This document shows, in pieces, positions 10,942 to 19,654 of a DNA stretch of 64,000 nucleotides (positions within the stretch are counted from its first letter, which is position 1; each line of letters starts with the position of its first letter). The notes below the pieces were generated by a model. The model was not told where the DNA came from, did no database searches, and saw only the letters and a list, made by a program, of their open reading frames with translations. The translations under genes were made by a program, and so were the position numbers. The stretch is from Chrysophaeum taylorii. Lineage: Eukaryota > Sar > Pelagophyceae > Pelagomonadales > Pelagomonadaceae. The stretch spans positions 61,398 to 125,397 of the forward strand of contig JAQMWT010000453.1 in NCBI GenBank assembly GCA_029834535.1, given 5' to 3'.

Positions 10942-12222
10942 TCACAGCAACGCGCAGAGGGGGCGCCGGCTGGGCTCCACCTTGACCTCCTTGCGCAGGG
11001 CGACGAAGTCCGCCTTGGGGAGGTCCGGGTCGCGGCACCAGTGGGTCTCGCGGTTCGCCATCATCCGCGCGGCCACCGAGCCGAGTTCCTCGGAGCTCTT
11101 GGCGGCCCAGCCGTTGCCCGCGGTGCAGACGCCCCAGGTCTGCGCGTCGTCTAGGAGATCGACGTAGGGGTGGGAGTTGGGCGACGCGTCAGTGACGCAG
11201 AGGAGGGGCCGCGCGGCAACGACCTCCGCGCCGGGAAGAAGGTCCTTGATCGCGACGCGGGCGGCGGCGATAAAGTCGGGGGTGCAGCTGTCCCTCTTAA
11301 ACCAGGCCTCGACCTCACTTCGCGAGCGAAGGGTGGGGGCGAAGGCGGTGCTGGGGCCAATCTTGAGGAACATTCTTCCGTCCGGGTACCGGATGGGCGG
11401 GAGCAGGTAGAAGCAGCGGTCGGCCGTCTCGCCCTCGTAGATGAGGCACGGCATGTCGGCGAGGGCGGCGGTCGACTTGGGCGACAACTCGCAGAGTAGC
11501 GCCTGCGCGCCCGCGAGGTGGATGTCCAGGGGCGGATCGGGTACGAGACCGCCGAGGGAGGTGAACGCTCCGGCGCACACGAGAACGCCGTCGGTCGCTT
11601 CGACGCGGCCGTGTTCGAGCTCGATCGAGAAACTTGTGCTGGTTTTGACGACGCGCCGTACCTCCTCGGAGATTCGCGCGAGACCCGCGGCGGCGCCGAG
11701 TGCCGTCTGCGCTTCGACGAGCTCGCGAGGCGACAAGTGACCCGCGCCCGTTGCCTGGTAGAGACCGACCACTCGGCTGCTCGCCGGGACGCCGATCATT
11801 GGAAACCGACTTTTGATCGCCGCCGCACCATCGAAGCGCTCGAGGTCCGTACCCATCGACGCCGCGACGCGTTCCGTCTCTCGCACGTACTCGTCGGGTA
11901 CCCCAAACACGAGAATCCCGCACTCGCGGTAGAAGTCGATGCCCGACGCGGAAGCGATTGCCGGATAACGCTTGATGCTTTTCTGCGCGAGCGTTGCCCA
12001 CACCTCGATCGGGTCCAGCCCGCGGTAGATGCGGCCCTCGTCGTAGCACGCACCAAGCGCTCCGTGCTGTCCCTCGCTCGGGCCTATCAAACACACCTCG
12101 CTCCCGAAACGCGAGGCGAGGTGCTTTGCCGCCGCAGTTCCCGTCAGCCCGGCCCCGATCACGGCGTACCGAACCCGCGTCACCGACTCCACCACCTCCC
12201 AATCCACCACCTCTTCATCCAT
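10942..12222 (-). CDS. FAD-dependent oxidoreductase (DAO superfamily)
   Basis: 426 residues from the ATG at 12220-12222. A Rossmann dinucleotide-binding motif for FAD, YAVIGAGLTGTAAAKHL, lies near residue 20, followed by a GxxGALGACYDEGRIYR segment typical of the amine/amino-acid oxidase (DAO) fold. A second FAD-contact strand (DGVLVCAGAFTS) lies near residue 230, and the C-terminal VCTAGNGWAAKSSEELG segment matches the usual 'G.G..G...a...G' end of the fold. Relatives oxidise amino acids, sarcosine or glycerol-3-phosphate; the substrate cannot be read here. No targeting signal is obvious and no intron is needed. Confidence 0.8.
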   Translation of the reverse strand: MDEEVVDWEVVESVTRVRYAVIGAGLTGTAAAKHLASRFGSEVCLIGPSEGQHGALGACYDEGRIYRGLDPIEVWATLAQKSIKRYPAIASASGIDFYRECGILVFGVPDEYVRETERVAASMGTDLERFDGAAAIKSRFPMIGVPASSRVVGLYQATGAGHLSPRELVEAQTALGAAAGLARISEEVRRVVKTSTSFSIELEHGRVEATDGVLVCAGAFTSLGGLVPDPPLDIHLAGAQALLCELSPKSTAALADMPCLIYEGETADRCFYLLPPIRYPDGRMFLKIGPSTAFAPTLRSRSEVEAWFKRDSCTPDFIAAARVAIKDLLPGAEVVAARPLLCVTDASPNSHPYVDLLDDAQTWGVCTAGNGWAAKSSEELGSVAARMMANRETHWCRDPDLPKADFVALRKEVKVEPSRRPLCALL

Positions 12223-12310
12223 AGACGCGACTTCCGAAACCAACTTCGGAGTAATAATAGTAAGTACAATGTAGTACTATTCGTAGTTATAGTTTTACCA
12301 CTATTCGCTT

Positions 12311-13963
12311 TCAAACATGGGCGAGGGGACGCCGCCCTCCCTTCACTGATGCGGAGGAGGCGTTGATGGAGGCGTTGTAATGGCGCAGGAGCGCGGCAGG
12401 CTTTTCTGAGAGGACGCGGTGGGAAGCGGAAAGCTGCTGGATGAGTCTGCTTGACCTCGCCCGCAGCTCGGCGTCGTGGTAGGTCTTCAAGGTCGAGTCG
12501 GCGTCGCACCTGACCTTGAGGACGGTGGCGCGGTCGTCGAAAGCTCGTTTGTCGGACCTTTGGGCCTTCAAATCGGCGGCGATGCTCGCGGTCAACTCGG
12601 TTGCTTGGTCGGCGACGGTGGTGGAGCCGTAGGCGGAAATTTCGAATGCGCGCATCTTGTTTCCCGCGGCGGCCGACGGATGGACCAGGCCGCAATAGCG
12701 GGCCGTGCGCTCGCGTGCGCGTTCCTGGACGTAGGCTGCGCGGAGCGCGTCGCACATGAGGTCCCTGGTCTGCTTGGTCCTTTTTGCGTCCCGGTGTCGG
12801 CGGTACGCTCCGAGGGCGTTGCGTCGAAAGATCTCCGCGCGACGAGCGGCGACGGCGTCGTTGCGGACCATCCACCCCCGGACGACGCGGCAGATCCGGA
12901 ATACGGCCGCCGCACGAACTTGGCGCCAGCGAACGCGCTCGCGGAGGAACGCGAGCAAGAGCCTCTGGACGGTCAAGGCGCGCCATCGGGCCTGCACGGC
13001 CGTGACCAAGCGCGCCTCGCGGAGCTCGATGCGCCGCGCGATCTCGCAGATGTTGGCCTCGACCACGAAGCGCGGCGGCAAAAACCCGAGCCGCGCGCAG
13101 AGCTCGAGGTAGTCGTGATAGAGGAGCTCGACCTGTCGCGACGAATTGTACCAAAACACTCGTCGACGGCGCGTCGGTCCCGCGAGCTCCCTCTTGTACC
13201 AGTCGGGGACGCGCCTGTTGCCCCAGACGTCGCCGTCGCCGCGCGTCGCTCTCGCGAGCGACATGGGATGCGCCGCCTGGATGACCCTAACCTGGCGGCA
13301 CGTCCGAGCCTTGCGACGGCCTAGCCGACCTCTGACCACCGACGCCGCCACCGCACCGCATCGTGCCACTAACAACCCCCTCACGAGCGCCTCGCACCTA
13401 ACCGCGCGCCCCCTCGCGCGCCGCAGGTAGAATCGGTACGCGCGACGCAGCACGGCTGCGGCCCGGTGCCTCGAGCGTAGCATTCGCGCGAGCTCGGCGC
13501 GGGACCCCGCGATCTGGTCCAGCAGATCGTGAGCCCCGATCCGGTACTCGACCGTCGACGCACACCCCGGGCATTTCACGAGCGTCTCGTCGGGAAAAAG
13601 CGCAGTGTCCCGCCCGTCGACTTTGAATCCTCTCATCCTCGCCGCGTCGAGAAACACCAGTCCGTTGCACCGCTCGCACGTCAGGTACGGAGTCAGGTAG
13701 TACAGGTCGCGCTCCAGGGATGTGGCCCCGAGGCCCGTCAGCGCCTTCCACCGCCGCACGAGCGACCGGTCCGTGCCATCGCTAAACTTCGGCGGTGCGA
13801 GGTTCATCGGCGACTCCTTCGTGTAAGACGCCGGCAGGTACACCCCCTGCAGTTTCCCGGCAGCCACAATCGCGCGCCACACCTCGGCATCACTTGGCTC
13901 CTCATCGGGATCATCGATCTTTAGCCCCTGCAGCTGCCGCTCGATCCCCGAGCTGCGAATCAT
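12311..13963 (-). CDS. Zinc-ribbon protein with long basic (IQ-like) helices
   Basis: 550 residues, ATG at 13961-13963. A four-cysteine pair (C96-x2-C99 and C131-x2-C134) looks like a zinc ribbon. Then come long Arg/Ala-rich helices (about 155-240 and 300-420) with repeated patterns like VIQAAHPMSLARATR and VQARWRALTVQRLLLAF, resembling IQ calmodulin-binding or myosin-neck helices but without a strict IQ consensus. A final helical segment (about 450-530) could be coiled coil. I do not recognise a named family. Such architecture is common in axonemal or cytoskeletal proteins, so a structural role is possible but unproven. The 5' end lies 88 bp upstream of nothing but intergenic sequence; the 3' end nearly abuts the oxidoreductase 5' end. 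Confidence 0.7.
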   Translation of the reverse strand: MIRSSGIERQLQGLKIDDPDEEPSDAEVWRAIVAAGKLQGVYLPASYTKESPMNLAPPKFSDGTDRSLVRRWKALTGLGATSLERDLYYLTPYLTCERCNGLVFLDAARMRGFKVDGRDTALFPDETLVKCPGCASTVEYRIGAHDLLDQIAGSRAELARMLRSRHRAAAVLRRAYRFYLRRARGRAVRCEALVRGLLVARCGAVAASVVRGRLGRRKARTCRQVRVIQAAHPMSLARATRGDGDVWGNRRVPDWYKRELAGPTRRRRVFWYNSSRQVELLYHDYLELCARLGFLPPRFVVEANICEIARRIELREARLVTAVQARWRALTVQRLLLAFLRERVRWRQVRAAAVFRICRVVRGWMVRNDAVAARRAEIFRRNALGAYRRHRDAKRTKQTRDLMCDALRAAYVQERARERTARYCGLVHPSAAAGNKMRAFEISAYGSTTVADQATELTASIAADLKAQRSDKRAFDDRATVLKVRCDADSTLKTYHDAELRARSSRLIQQLSASHRVLSEKPAALLRHYNASINASSASVKGGRRPLAHV

Positions 13964-14005
13964 CGACAGCGTTAGACAGAGTTAAAAGACAGCGTTAACG
14001 ACTAC

Positions 14006-14008
14006 GGA

Positions 14009-14051
<43 letters not shown>

Positions 14052-14052
14052 C
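14006..14052. repeat. GAAA microsatellite
   Basis: About eleven perfect tandem copies of a 4-nt GAAA unit just upstream of the zinc-ribbon gene start. Confidence 0.9.
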
Positions 14053-14075
14053 CTCGCACCACCTTAAAACCCATT

Positions 14076-14278
14076 CGTCCCGGCGGCAGCAATTTGGGTA
14101 TGTAAGACCTACGGAAGCGAGGGCCCGCCCTCTCTTCGCCTGCCCCGCGGCTCGGCGATGACCCCCCCGACTAGGCCCTGCATACCCATCTTCAGGCACA
14201 TCATTAATCCCCCCACAAAACACACCAAAACCGTCAAGCACCCACGCCCCCCCCTCTTAGCGGTCGACCTTTAAATAA
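14076..14278 (+). repeat. Dispersed ~200-bp repeat, copy 1
   Basis: Similar in the same orientation to 17416-17590. Shared blocks are CGGCGGCAGC at the start, a central block of more than 25 nearly identical bases around the words CTTCGCCTGCC and CGGCTCGGCGATGAC, and GTCGACCTTTAAA at the end (14263-14275). The last word also recurs at 46270-46283 upstream of PRPF6. No coding capacity. It may be a short non-autonomous element or a shared regulatory block. Confidence 0.6.
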
Positions 14279-14570
14279 CCCTCACAGCCTCTCCACCAAG
14301 CACCAGCAGCAGCAGCAGTTGACTCTTGAAAACTCTCCTCATGAGGGTACGTGCCGGACATCGGAGTGTCGTCCTCGTGCCTCCAGGGCCCCGTCTACCC
14401 CGCCGCGACAGGGAATTATATCTGGACTTGTCAAGACACCCCTCACCCTCATCTGCGTCATCATCGCCACACTCGGGCGGGCGGGCGGGCGGCGGCTTGG
14501 ACCATCCATTTAACAAGGGCGCCCTTCGTCGGCTCTAAAAATCATCAGTTCGCTGCGGTAGCCACCGATC
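14279..14570. other. Intergenic
   Basis: No supported gene. It contains a short CAG run (about 14305-14317) and a GGGC run (about 14475-14490), and probably the 3' UTR of the small membrane-protein gene. Confidence 0.5.
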
Positions 14571-14891
14571 TTACATACTAGAAGACAACGCTTTGACCTG
14601 CTTGATGCGTTTTTCGACAGTTAGGTTTCGCGCCTCGACGGCGCCGAGCTTGCCGCCATAAAGATAGGGCTCCGAGTCGACAAGCAGATTGAAGAGGAAA
14701 AAGAAGACGCAAGTGAGCAAGGCGCCCACAAGAGCGTACGCAACATACATCGAGCTCAAGAAGGCAAAGGTGGGTTCCGGCGGGGGCGGGGGCGCGGGCG
14801 GTGGCTGCTTCCTCTTGCCCAAGGCGGCGACAAATCGCGCGACGGCGAGAATGATAAGCATCTTCAACCAAAACCCTGTGGTTTTCAACAT
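14571..14891 (-). CDS. Small two-TM protein
   Basis: 106 residues, ATG at 14889-14891. A first hydrophobic helix (about 8-24), a lysine/proline-rich linker with eight or more prolines (about 26-40), a second strong hydrophobic helix (about 46-69) and a basic C-terminal tail. No family was recognised. Its start codon is only 15 bp from that of the divergent GPR180-like gene, so the two must share promoter and 5'-UTR sequence. Codon composition resembles the neighbours and the hydrophobic pattern is coherent, but short length leaves some doubt that it is translated. Confidence 0.55.
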   Translation of the reverse strand: MLKTTGFWLKMLIILAVARFVAALGKRKQPPPAPPPPPEPTFAFLSSMYVAYALVGALLTCVFFFLFNLLVDSEPYLYGGKLGAVEARNLTVEKRIKQVKALSSSM

Positions 14892-14906
14892 TCATGCCGT
14901 TGAACG

Positions 14907-16553
14907 ATGATGTTGGTCGTTGTGGTGGTGTTGTTCGTCTTTAAGGTTGCGCGGGCCTACGACACCGGATGGCGGAGTGTCAAGAAGGAGGGTCCTTGGA
15001 TATTCCTGGAGCGGTTCTGCTTGGACAAACGCAGTAGGTACGAGCTCGAGGCGCGAGGGGGCTCGCTTCTTGTCTACGAAGGTCTCGACACGTTCAGACA
15101 TATGTACAAAGCGTCGTATTCGACGTTACCACTCGGGGACCGCGTCGAGGTGGCGAAGTGGCGCGGTAACAATACAGACACGCGGACCTCGGGGAAGCCG
15201 CGGTTCTTGTTTGTCGTGGGGGTTTCCTTCGACGATTCGTGCGCGTGCAACAGATCGTCGTTGTTTTGCGACGTCGAGGTGGCAAACTGGTGCGCGGCGC
15301 CCACGGAGATTGAGTATCGATTTCGGTTCCGCAACGGCAATAGCGAGTTTGGCTACGACGAAATCGCCGTTTTCCCCGCGTCGATCGCGTTCTTCTGCGT
15401 CGAGTGCGCGGTAGCGGCGTCGTCGATCGTCGCGAGGCGGCTGCTCGCCGCGCGCCGGAAATTGCACTTCTCCGCGCGGATGCTCAACGAGTCTATCATG
15501 TTTGAGTGGGTGTCGCAGCTTTTGCGCATGGGGTATTACGCGGCCTTCGCCCACGGGGGCGCCGCGCCCTCGCTGCTTTTGGTATCTTCTCGAGTCTCTA
15601 GACTCGTCGCCGACCTCGAGATTGTTATTTTGTTTTTGATTCTCGCCAAGGGCTGGACCATCGTCCGACGCAAGCTCTCGGCGTTCGGTCGGTTGCAGCT
15701 GGCCATTCTTTCGACCACCTACGCGATAGTCTCGTTCGTGGCGTTTTCTTGGTCGCTGATAAGCTACGACCCGGCGGTCGCCACGTTTCCCTACGATGGT
15801 CCCCCCGGCACCTTTTTCGCCGTCATCCGGTGCTTCGCCGCAGTCTGGTTCATCTCGTCGGTCAACACGACCCTGCGCGACGGGTCCAAAGTCCGCTTCT
15901 TCGAGAAGCTTCGGCTCCTCGGCGCGACCTGGCTCCTGTGGCCGCCGTTCGTGATTCTGGTCGTTGCAAACCTCGCCCCGGCCGTCACGCGGGCGAGCGT
16001 CTTTTTTGTCTTTGATACGGCTGGTTTTGTGGGCGCCCAGCTCGCTTTGGTGATCATGTACAATCCGGCGACGACAACCTTCCCGTTCCACGAGATGACC
16101 ACCGCGCGAACGTTGGGATTGCAAAAAAAAGGCAAAAAAACACCCGGTAGCAATGCCGCGATGAACATAATGGCAGCCCAACGACGGCTCAGCAACAACC
16201 GGAACGTTTTTGATGGGAAGCTCGTCATCGACGACGAGGAGGAGCGTGCCCACCTCGGACGCGTCGCGCGGGTCAACAAGGCGCTCCTCGACCGCGTGTC
16301 GGTCTTGGCACGCCTCAGCGTCGACCTCCACGACGCCCTCGCCCTCGTAGCCATTTCTCCCCAATGCGACATCGCCGCGACCGATGAAATCGCCCGTTGG
16401 TCCGGAGGACCCGAGCCCAACGCCAAGGGGCGATTAGAATCGCGGCCGCGCCACGTTAAACGACCCTTCACGGGACCCCGTACCCTCCTCGACGACGCCA
16501 TCGACGACACGCTTCCCGTCTACGCAGCGGCAAGGAGGCGCATGCCGCCATAA
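14907..16553 (+). CDS. GPR180/TMEM145-like seven-TM receptor
   Basis: 548 residues. A signal peptide (residues about 1-18), a cysteine-containing lumenal/extracellular domain (about 20-150), then seven hydrophobic helices at about 152-176, 195-217, 233-252, 265-287, 298-320, 333-356 and 360-383, and a long hydrophilic tail. The block FLILAKGWTIVRRKLS after helix 3 is diagnostic of the 'GpcrRhopsn4' family (GPR180, TMEM145 and protist relatives). Family members are secretory-pathway or surface proteins of poorly defined function. Tandem ATGs at 14907 and 14910 make the exact start uncertain by one residue. It shares a 15-bp intergenic space with the divergent small membrane-protein gene. Confidence 0.85.
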   Translation: MMLVVVVVLFVFKVARAYDTGWRSVKKEGPWIFLERFCLDKRSRYELEARGGSLLVYEGLDTFRHMYKASYSTLPLGDRVEVAKWRGNNTDTRTSGKPRFLFVVGVSFDDSCACNRSSLFCDVEVANWCAAPTEIEYRFRFRNGNSEFGYDEIAVFPASIAFFCVECAVAASSIVARRLLAARRKLHFSARMLNESIMFEWVSQLLRMGYYAAFAHGGAAPSLLLVSSRVSRLVADLEIVILFLILAKGWTIVRRKLSAFGRLQLAILSTTYAIVSFVAFSWSLISYDPAVATFPYDGPPGTFFAVIRCFAAVWFISSVNTTLRDGSKVRFFEKLRLLGATWLLWPPFVILVVANLAPAVTRASVFFVFDTAGFVGAQLALVIMYNPATTTFPFHEMTTARTLGLQKKGKKTPGSNAAMNIMAAQRRLSNNRNVFDGKLVIDDEEERAHLGRVARVNKALLDRVSVLARLSVDLHDALALVAISPQCDIAATDEIARWSGGPEPNAKGRLESRPRHVKRPFTGPRTLLDDAIDDTLPVYAAARRRMPP

Positions 16554-16618
16554 TAATAATAACAGCCTGCAGGACGACATTAATTAAACCAGCGCAGCCT
16601 GTCGTTAATTATTAACTT

Positions 16619-17257
16619 TTAATTGACAGTTTTTTCGCACTCGACGGAGCAGCGTGCCTTATCGCGGGCTTCGGTGCCGGCTTTAAGAAGACGGATCCAC
16701 TGGGCGAAGGCGTCGAGCATGGTGTCGAGCTTGGCCAACGTCGTCTCGTCGGTAAGATTCCCGAGCTCGTCGAAGCGCTCGCCAGCGCCCGTCCACCGTT
16801 GCACGAACAACTCCGGCTTGTTGAGAAGGTGCATGTCGAGGAAGACGCAGACCTGGCGAAGGTGATACTGGGCGCGCGAGGTGCCCATGCCGCCGCCGGC
16901 GCCCATCAACGCGGCAGGTTTCGAGAATAAGGGGTGCGACTTCCGACCTTCGAGATACGTTCGGGAAGCCCAATCGATCGCATTCTTTAGGACGCTCGAG
17001 ATTGAGTAATTGTATTCAGCGACGGCAAACAGCACGGCGTCGGCCTCGTCGAGGATCTTGTGCATTTCCAGCACCGACGCCGGGACCTCCTTCTCGAGGT
17101 CGGCGTTGAACAACGGCAGGTTCAGATCGATGGCCACGATCTCGAGCTCGTACTTCGCTCCGAGTCCACTCGCTGCGCGGATCAGCCCCTGGTTCACCGA
17201 CGCCGACCGGAGCGTCGACCCCATCGCAGCCACCTTCAATACCTGCCCGCACCGCAT
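16619..17257 (-). CDS. NADPH-dependent FMN reductase family protein
   Basis: 212 residues from the ATG at 17255-17257; codons further upstream lie in repeat sequence and do not fit the family. Flavodoxin-like fold: the FMN phosphate loop GSTLRSASVNQGL near residue 15, and EYNYSISSVLKNAIDWAS (about 90-107), the usual flavin-contact signature of the NADPH-dependent FMN/quinone reductase (SsuE/ArsH/Lot6) group. These enzymes reduce flavins, quinones or azo compounds with NAD(P)H and act in redox protection. No transit peptide is evident. It converges with the GPR180-like gene, 66 bp between stops. Confidence 0.88.
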   Translation of the reverse strand: MRCGQVLKVAAMGSTLRSASVNQGLIRAASGLGAKYELEIVAIDLNLPLFNADLEKEVPASVLEMHKILDEADAVLFAVAEYNYSISSVLKNAIDWASRTYLEGRKSHPLFSKPAALMGAGGGMGTSRAQYHLRQVCVFLDMHLLNKPELFVQRWTGAGERFDELGNLTDETTLAKLDTMLDAFAQWIRLLKAGTEARDKARCSVECEKTVN

Positions 17258-17415
17258 ATTTTCGTCGTCGGTCGTCGCCTCGCGTTTGTTTTCTTCTTCC
17301 CAGAACCTTCGCCGGAATGGTACATTCTCAGAAAGAAAAGAGACTTTTAATTTAAATTTAAAGAACCTCGACCACACACATGCCGCCCCGCAGGGCGTCA
17401 CACTTCGTCGCACAT

Positions 17416-17590
17416 ACGTCCGGCGGCAGCACGCGTACGACCTACGGGGTGGGGGGCGTCTTCTCTTCGCCTGCCCCGCGGCTCGGCGATGACCCCGACT
17501 AGGCCTCGCATACCCGTCTACGAGCTTCAGGCACTTGTATAGTGAACCCACAAGCGCCCCACCTCCCTCTTAGCAGTCGACCTTTAAAAA
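17416..17590 (+). repeat. Dispersed ~200-bp repeat, copy 2
   Basis: Second copy of the 14076-14278 repeat in the same orientation, with several small indels. It lies upstream of the FMN reductase start (minus strand) and ends with GTCGACCTTTAAA at 17576-17588. Confidence 0.6.
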
Positions 17591-18118
17591 CCCTTTTGTA
17601 GCGAGGCCCTCGTGGGGCAAGCAAGCACTCAGAGCGGCGAAACGGGAGGTGACGCCAGCGCGCGAGGGAACACCATCCAGTTGGATAGGGTCGGTGCGGG
17701 CTGTCCCTGGAAATCAACAAAACCGCCGTGTTCTTCGCGGTGACGCGCCGGTGCACGATTCGAAGTGCTCTGTCGGGTCCCCCTTGTCCTCAGCTTGCTC
17801 AAAGCGCGCTAGAGCCAAATCATCCACCTGGTGTTCTGAATGTAGTTTTTATTAAGTGTCTTAGCTCCCCCAGCGGGCGCTCCGTGATCGATGGGGGGTA
17901 CGAAAGCACCGCGTGGTGCAGCAGTTTACGGGTGAGTCTATTTTCGTACCCATCGTGGCCTTCCTCTCGGCGAAATGAACGAAAGTGCCGTAAATAAGTA
18001 GGAAGAGTATATTGAGAATATTGCGGGGCGAAGGGGCTGGATGAAAGAGAATCAGCATCCCTAGGCACAGGCATATGCTTACTTTTAGAAGAGTCTCTTG
18101 CACAGCAGCTTGTGCGAC
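17591..18118. other. Intergenic flank of the copia insertion
   Basis: No supported gene. It runs up to the left target-site duplication of the copia element at 18119-18123. Confidence 0.5.
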
Positions 18119-18123
18119 GGAAG

Positions 18124-18525
18124 TGGAGAAATTTGACCCTCTCCGGGTACATGGTAGAGACTGCGTGCAGTCTTAGGCGTGTACAGACCATTCCGCTTGC
18201 CACATGCTACTACACAAGGTAGGGATTTAAGCCCTAACTCCTTAAGGACATTAGGTCCCATAGAAGCGTTTACACTGACAACGAGGAACGAAGCCTCTGT
18301 TAATTAAACAGAAAACCCCGTACCTGACGGTACGCACCTGGTGGCACCTACTCCATGTTGGAAAAGAGCTCCAGACTGGGTTCTTCATAGTCATGAAAAT
18401 ATAATTGCAGAAGGGTAAGGAAGGACAGGAGGAACGAGGGAAAGCCGTATTACGGAGAGAAAACCCTCGTGTAGAGATAGGTGCGAAATGTTCCAGTGTC
18501 GCACACATAATAGTGTAGCTCTCTG
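18124..18525 (-). repeat. 3' LTR of the methyltransferase copia element
   Basis: About 402 bp, matching 30099-30501 in the same orientation. The outer end has the canonical CA (TG on the plus strand at 18124-18125) next to target duplication GGAAG. Most differences from the other LTR cluster at about 18340-18450. Confidence 0.92.
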
Positions 18526-18540
18526 GTCCCCCTCAACGTG
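18526..18540 (-). promoter_or_regulatory. Candidate polypurine tract
   Basis: On the minus strand the bases directly before the 3' LTR read as a purine run with five consecutive Gs (GAGGGGGA), as expected for the plus-strand DNA primer of reverse transcription. Confidence 0.65.
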
Positions 18541-18644
18541 TGAAAACGGTTTATGTATTTCAGACGCTCTTGAAGCGGAACTTGTGCAATATACATGAGA
18601 ACAGCGAACAGTGGAACAAACAACAACAGAACAGGACAAGTTAA

Positions 18645-19625
18645 TTATGATGTCGAGCGTGTTGTGATATTGCGCAAAGTAGCTGTATCGGTATCCACAA
18701 CATCAGATGTGTGGTCCAATTCATCCTCGCTATTATCGTCCAGTTCCTTTAAATCTGGAGAAGACGAATTATGATCATCAGAGGATAGGTCGTTAGCAGT
18801 GTTGGTATTGTGCGTAGTCATTGCATCACTCAAGGTGACCAAGGGTGACATGACAGACGAAAGGAAAGACATAGTAGCATCTGGTGTAAGAGCGTGTAGA
18901 TCCAACGCAGGAATAACACGATCATGTGCATCAGACATAGCTGTGTGGAGGTGATGAGCTGCTGCGTCGATTAGAACTCGCTGTGCCTCATTATAAGTAC
19001 CTGGAGGGACCTGTCCAATAGACGAGATAAGCGACCGAGAAATGATATGGACAAATACAGCAGAGGTCGGGATCATGGTGTTCTGATGCATTTGAAGACT
19101 TGACGAAATGTTATCTAACAAGGAAACATGTTTGATGTTCTCGGTCACTTGGGTATTAAGTGTTTCGTAGATGTCTTGCATCTGTGTGAGAGAAGTTAGA
19201 GCAAGCGATAGTTGATGTTCTCGTACCATCAATTGCTGTTCGGTGTTAGTGAGACGTAGAGATAAAGACCGAATCTCTTCTTTTAATTGGTGTAAGGATT
19301 CCGCCATATTGTCGTTAGCTTTATCTGGCGTGGGCTCAGCGGGTGGATTATCGATCGGCGCTGGTGACACATCTTCAGGAGGGGTATTATTAGAGAAGAT
19401 ATCAATGATATGGGATGGGTAGCCAACTTGGATTAACACGTTTTTAAATGCTAGTTGTTGATTAGGTGGAAGTTGGCGAAAGTAGTGTAGCATTGGCGGT
19501 ACCGTCTCGGAAGAAGTTGCGTCAAGTTGATCAGAAACATCGTTAACAAAGCGTTCGATGAGCACGTTAAGTAACTCCTCAGGATTGGTAACTACGCAGG
19601 TTTTATCTTCCACAGATTGTAACAA
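18645..19625 (-). CDS. Extra ORF downstream of RNase H (coiled coil)
   Basis: Up to 326 codons, the frame being open beyond the first possible start; the first codon drawn here is TTG, so it may instead be the continuation of the preceding ORF after a frameshift near 19680. It contains a predicted coiled coil (about residues 105-150, with ESLHQLKEEIRSLSLRL) and an acidic, Ser/Asp-rich C-terminus. No homology was recognised. Copia elements normally end soon after RNase H, so this ORF is additional cargo or an accessory structural (gag/env-like) protein. Function unknown. Confidence 0.55.
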   Translation of the reverse strand: MLQSVEDKTCVVTNPEELLNVLIERFVNDVSDQLDATSSETVPPMLHYFRQLPPNQQLAFKNVLIQVGYPSHIIDIFSNNTPPEDVSPAPIDNPPAEPTPDKANDNMAESLHQLKEEIRSLSLRLTNTEQQLMVREHQLSLALTSLTQMQDIYETLNTQVTENIKHVSLLDNISSSLQMHQNTMIPTSAVFVHIISRSLISSIGQVPPGTYNEAQRVLIDAAAHHLHTAMSDAHDRVIPALDLHALTPDATMSFLSSVMSPLVTLSDAMTTHNTNTANDLSSDDHNSSSPDLKELDDNSEDELDHTSDVVDTDTATLRNITTRSTS

Positions 19626-19654
19626 AGACCAAGCTGCTACAAGAATCTCAAGAT

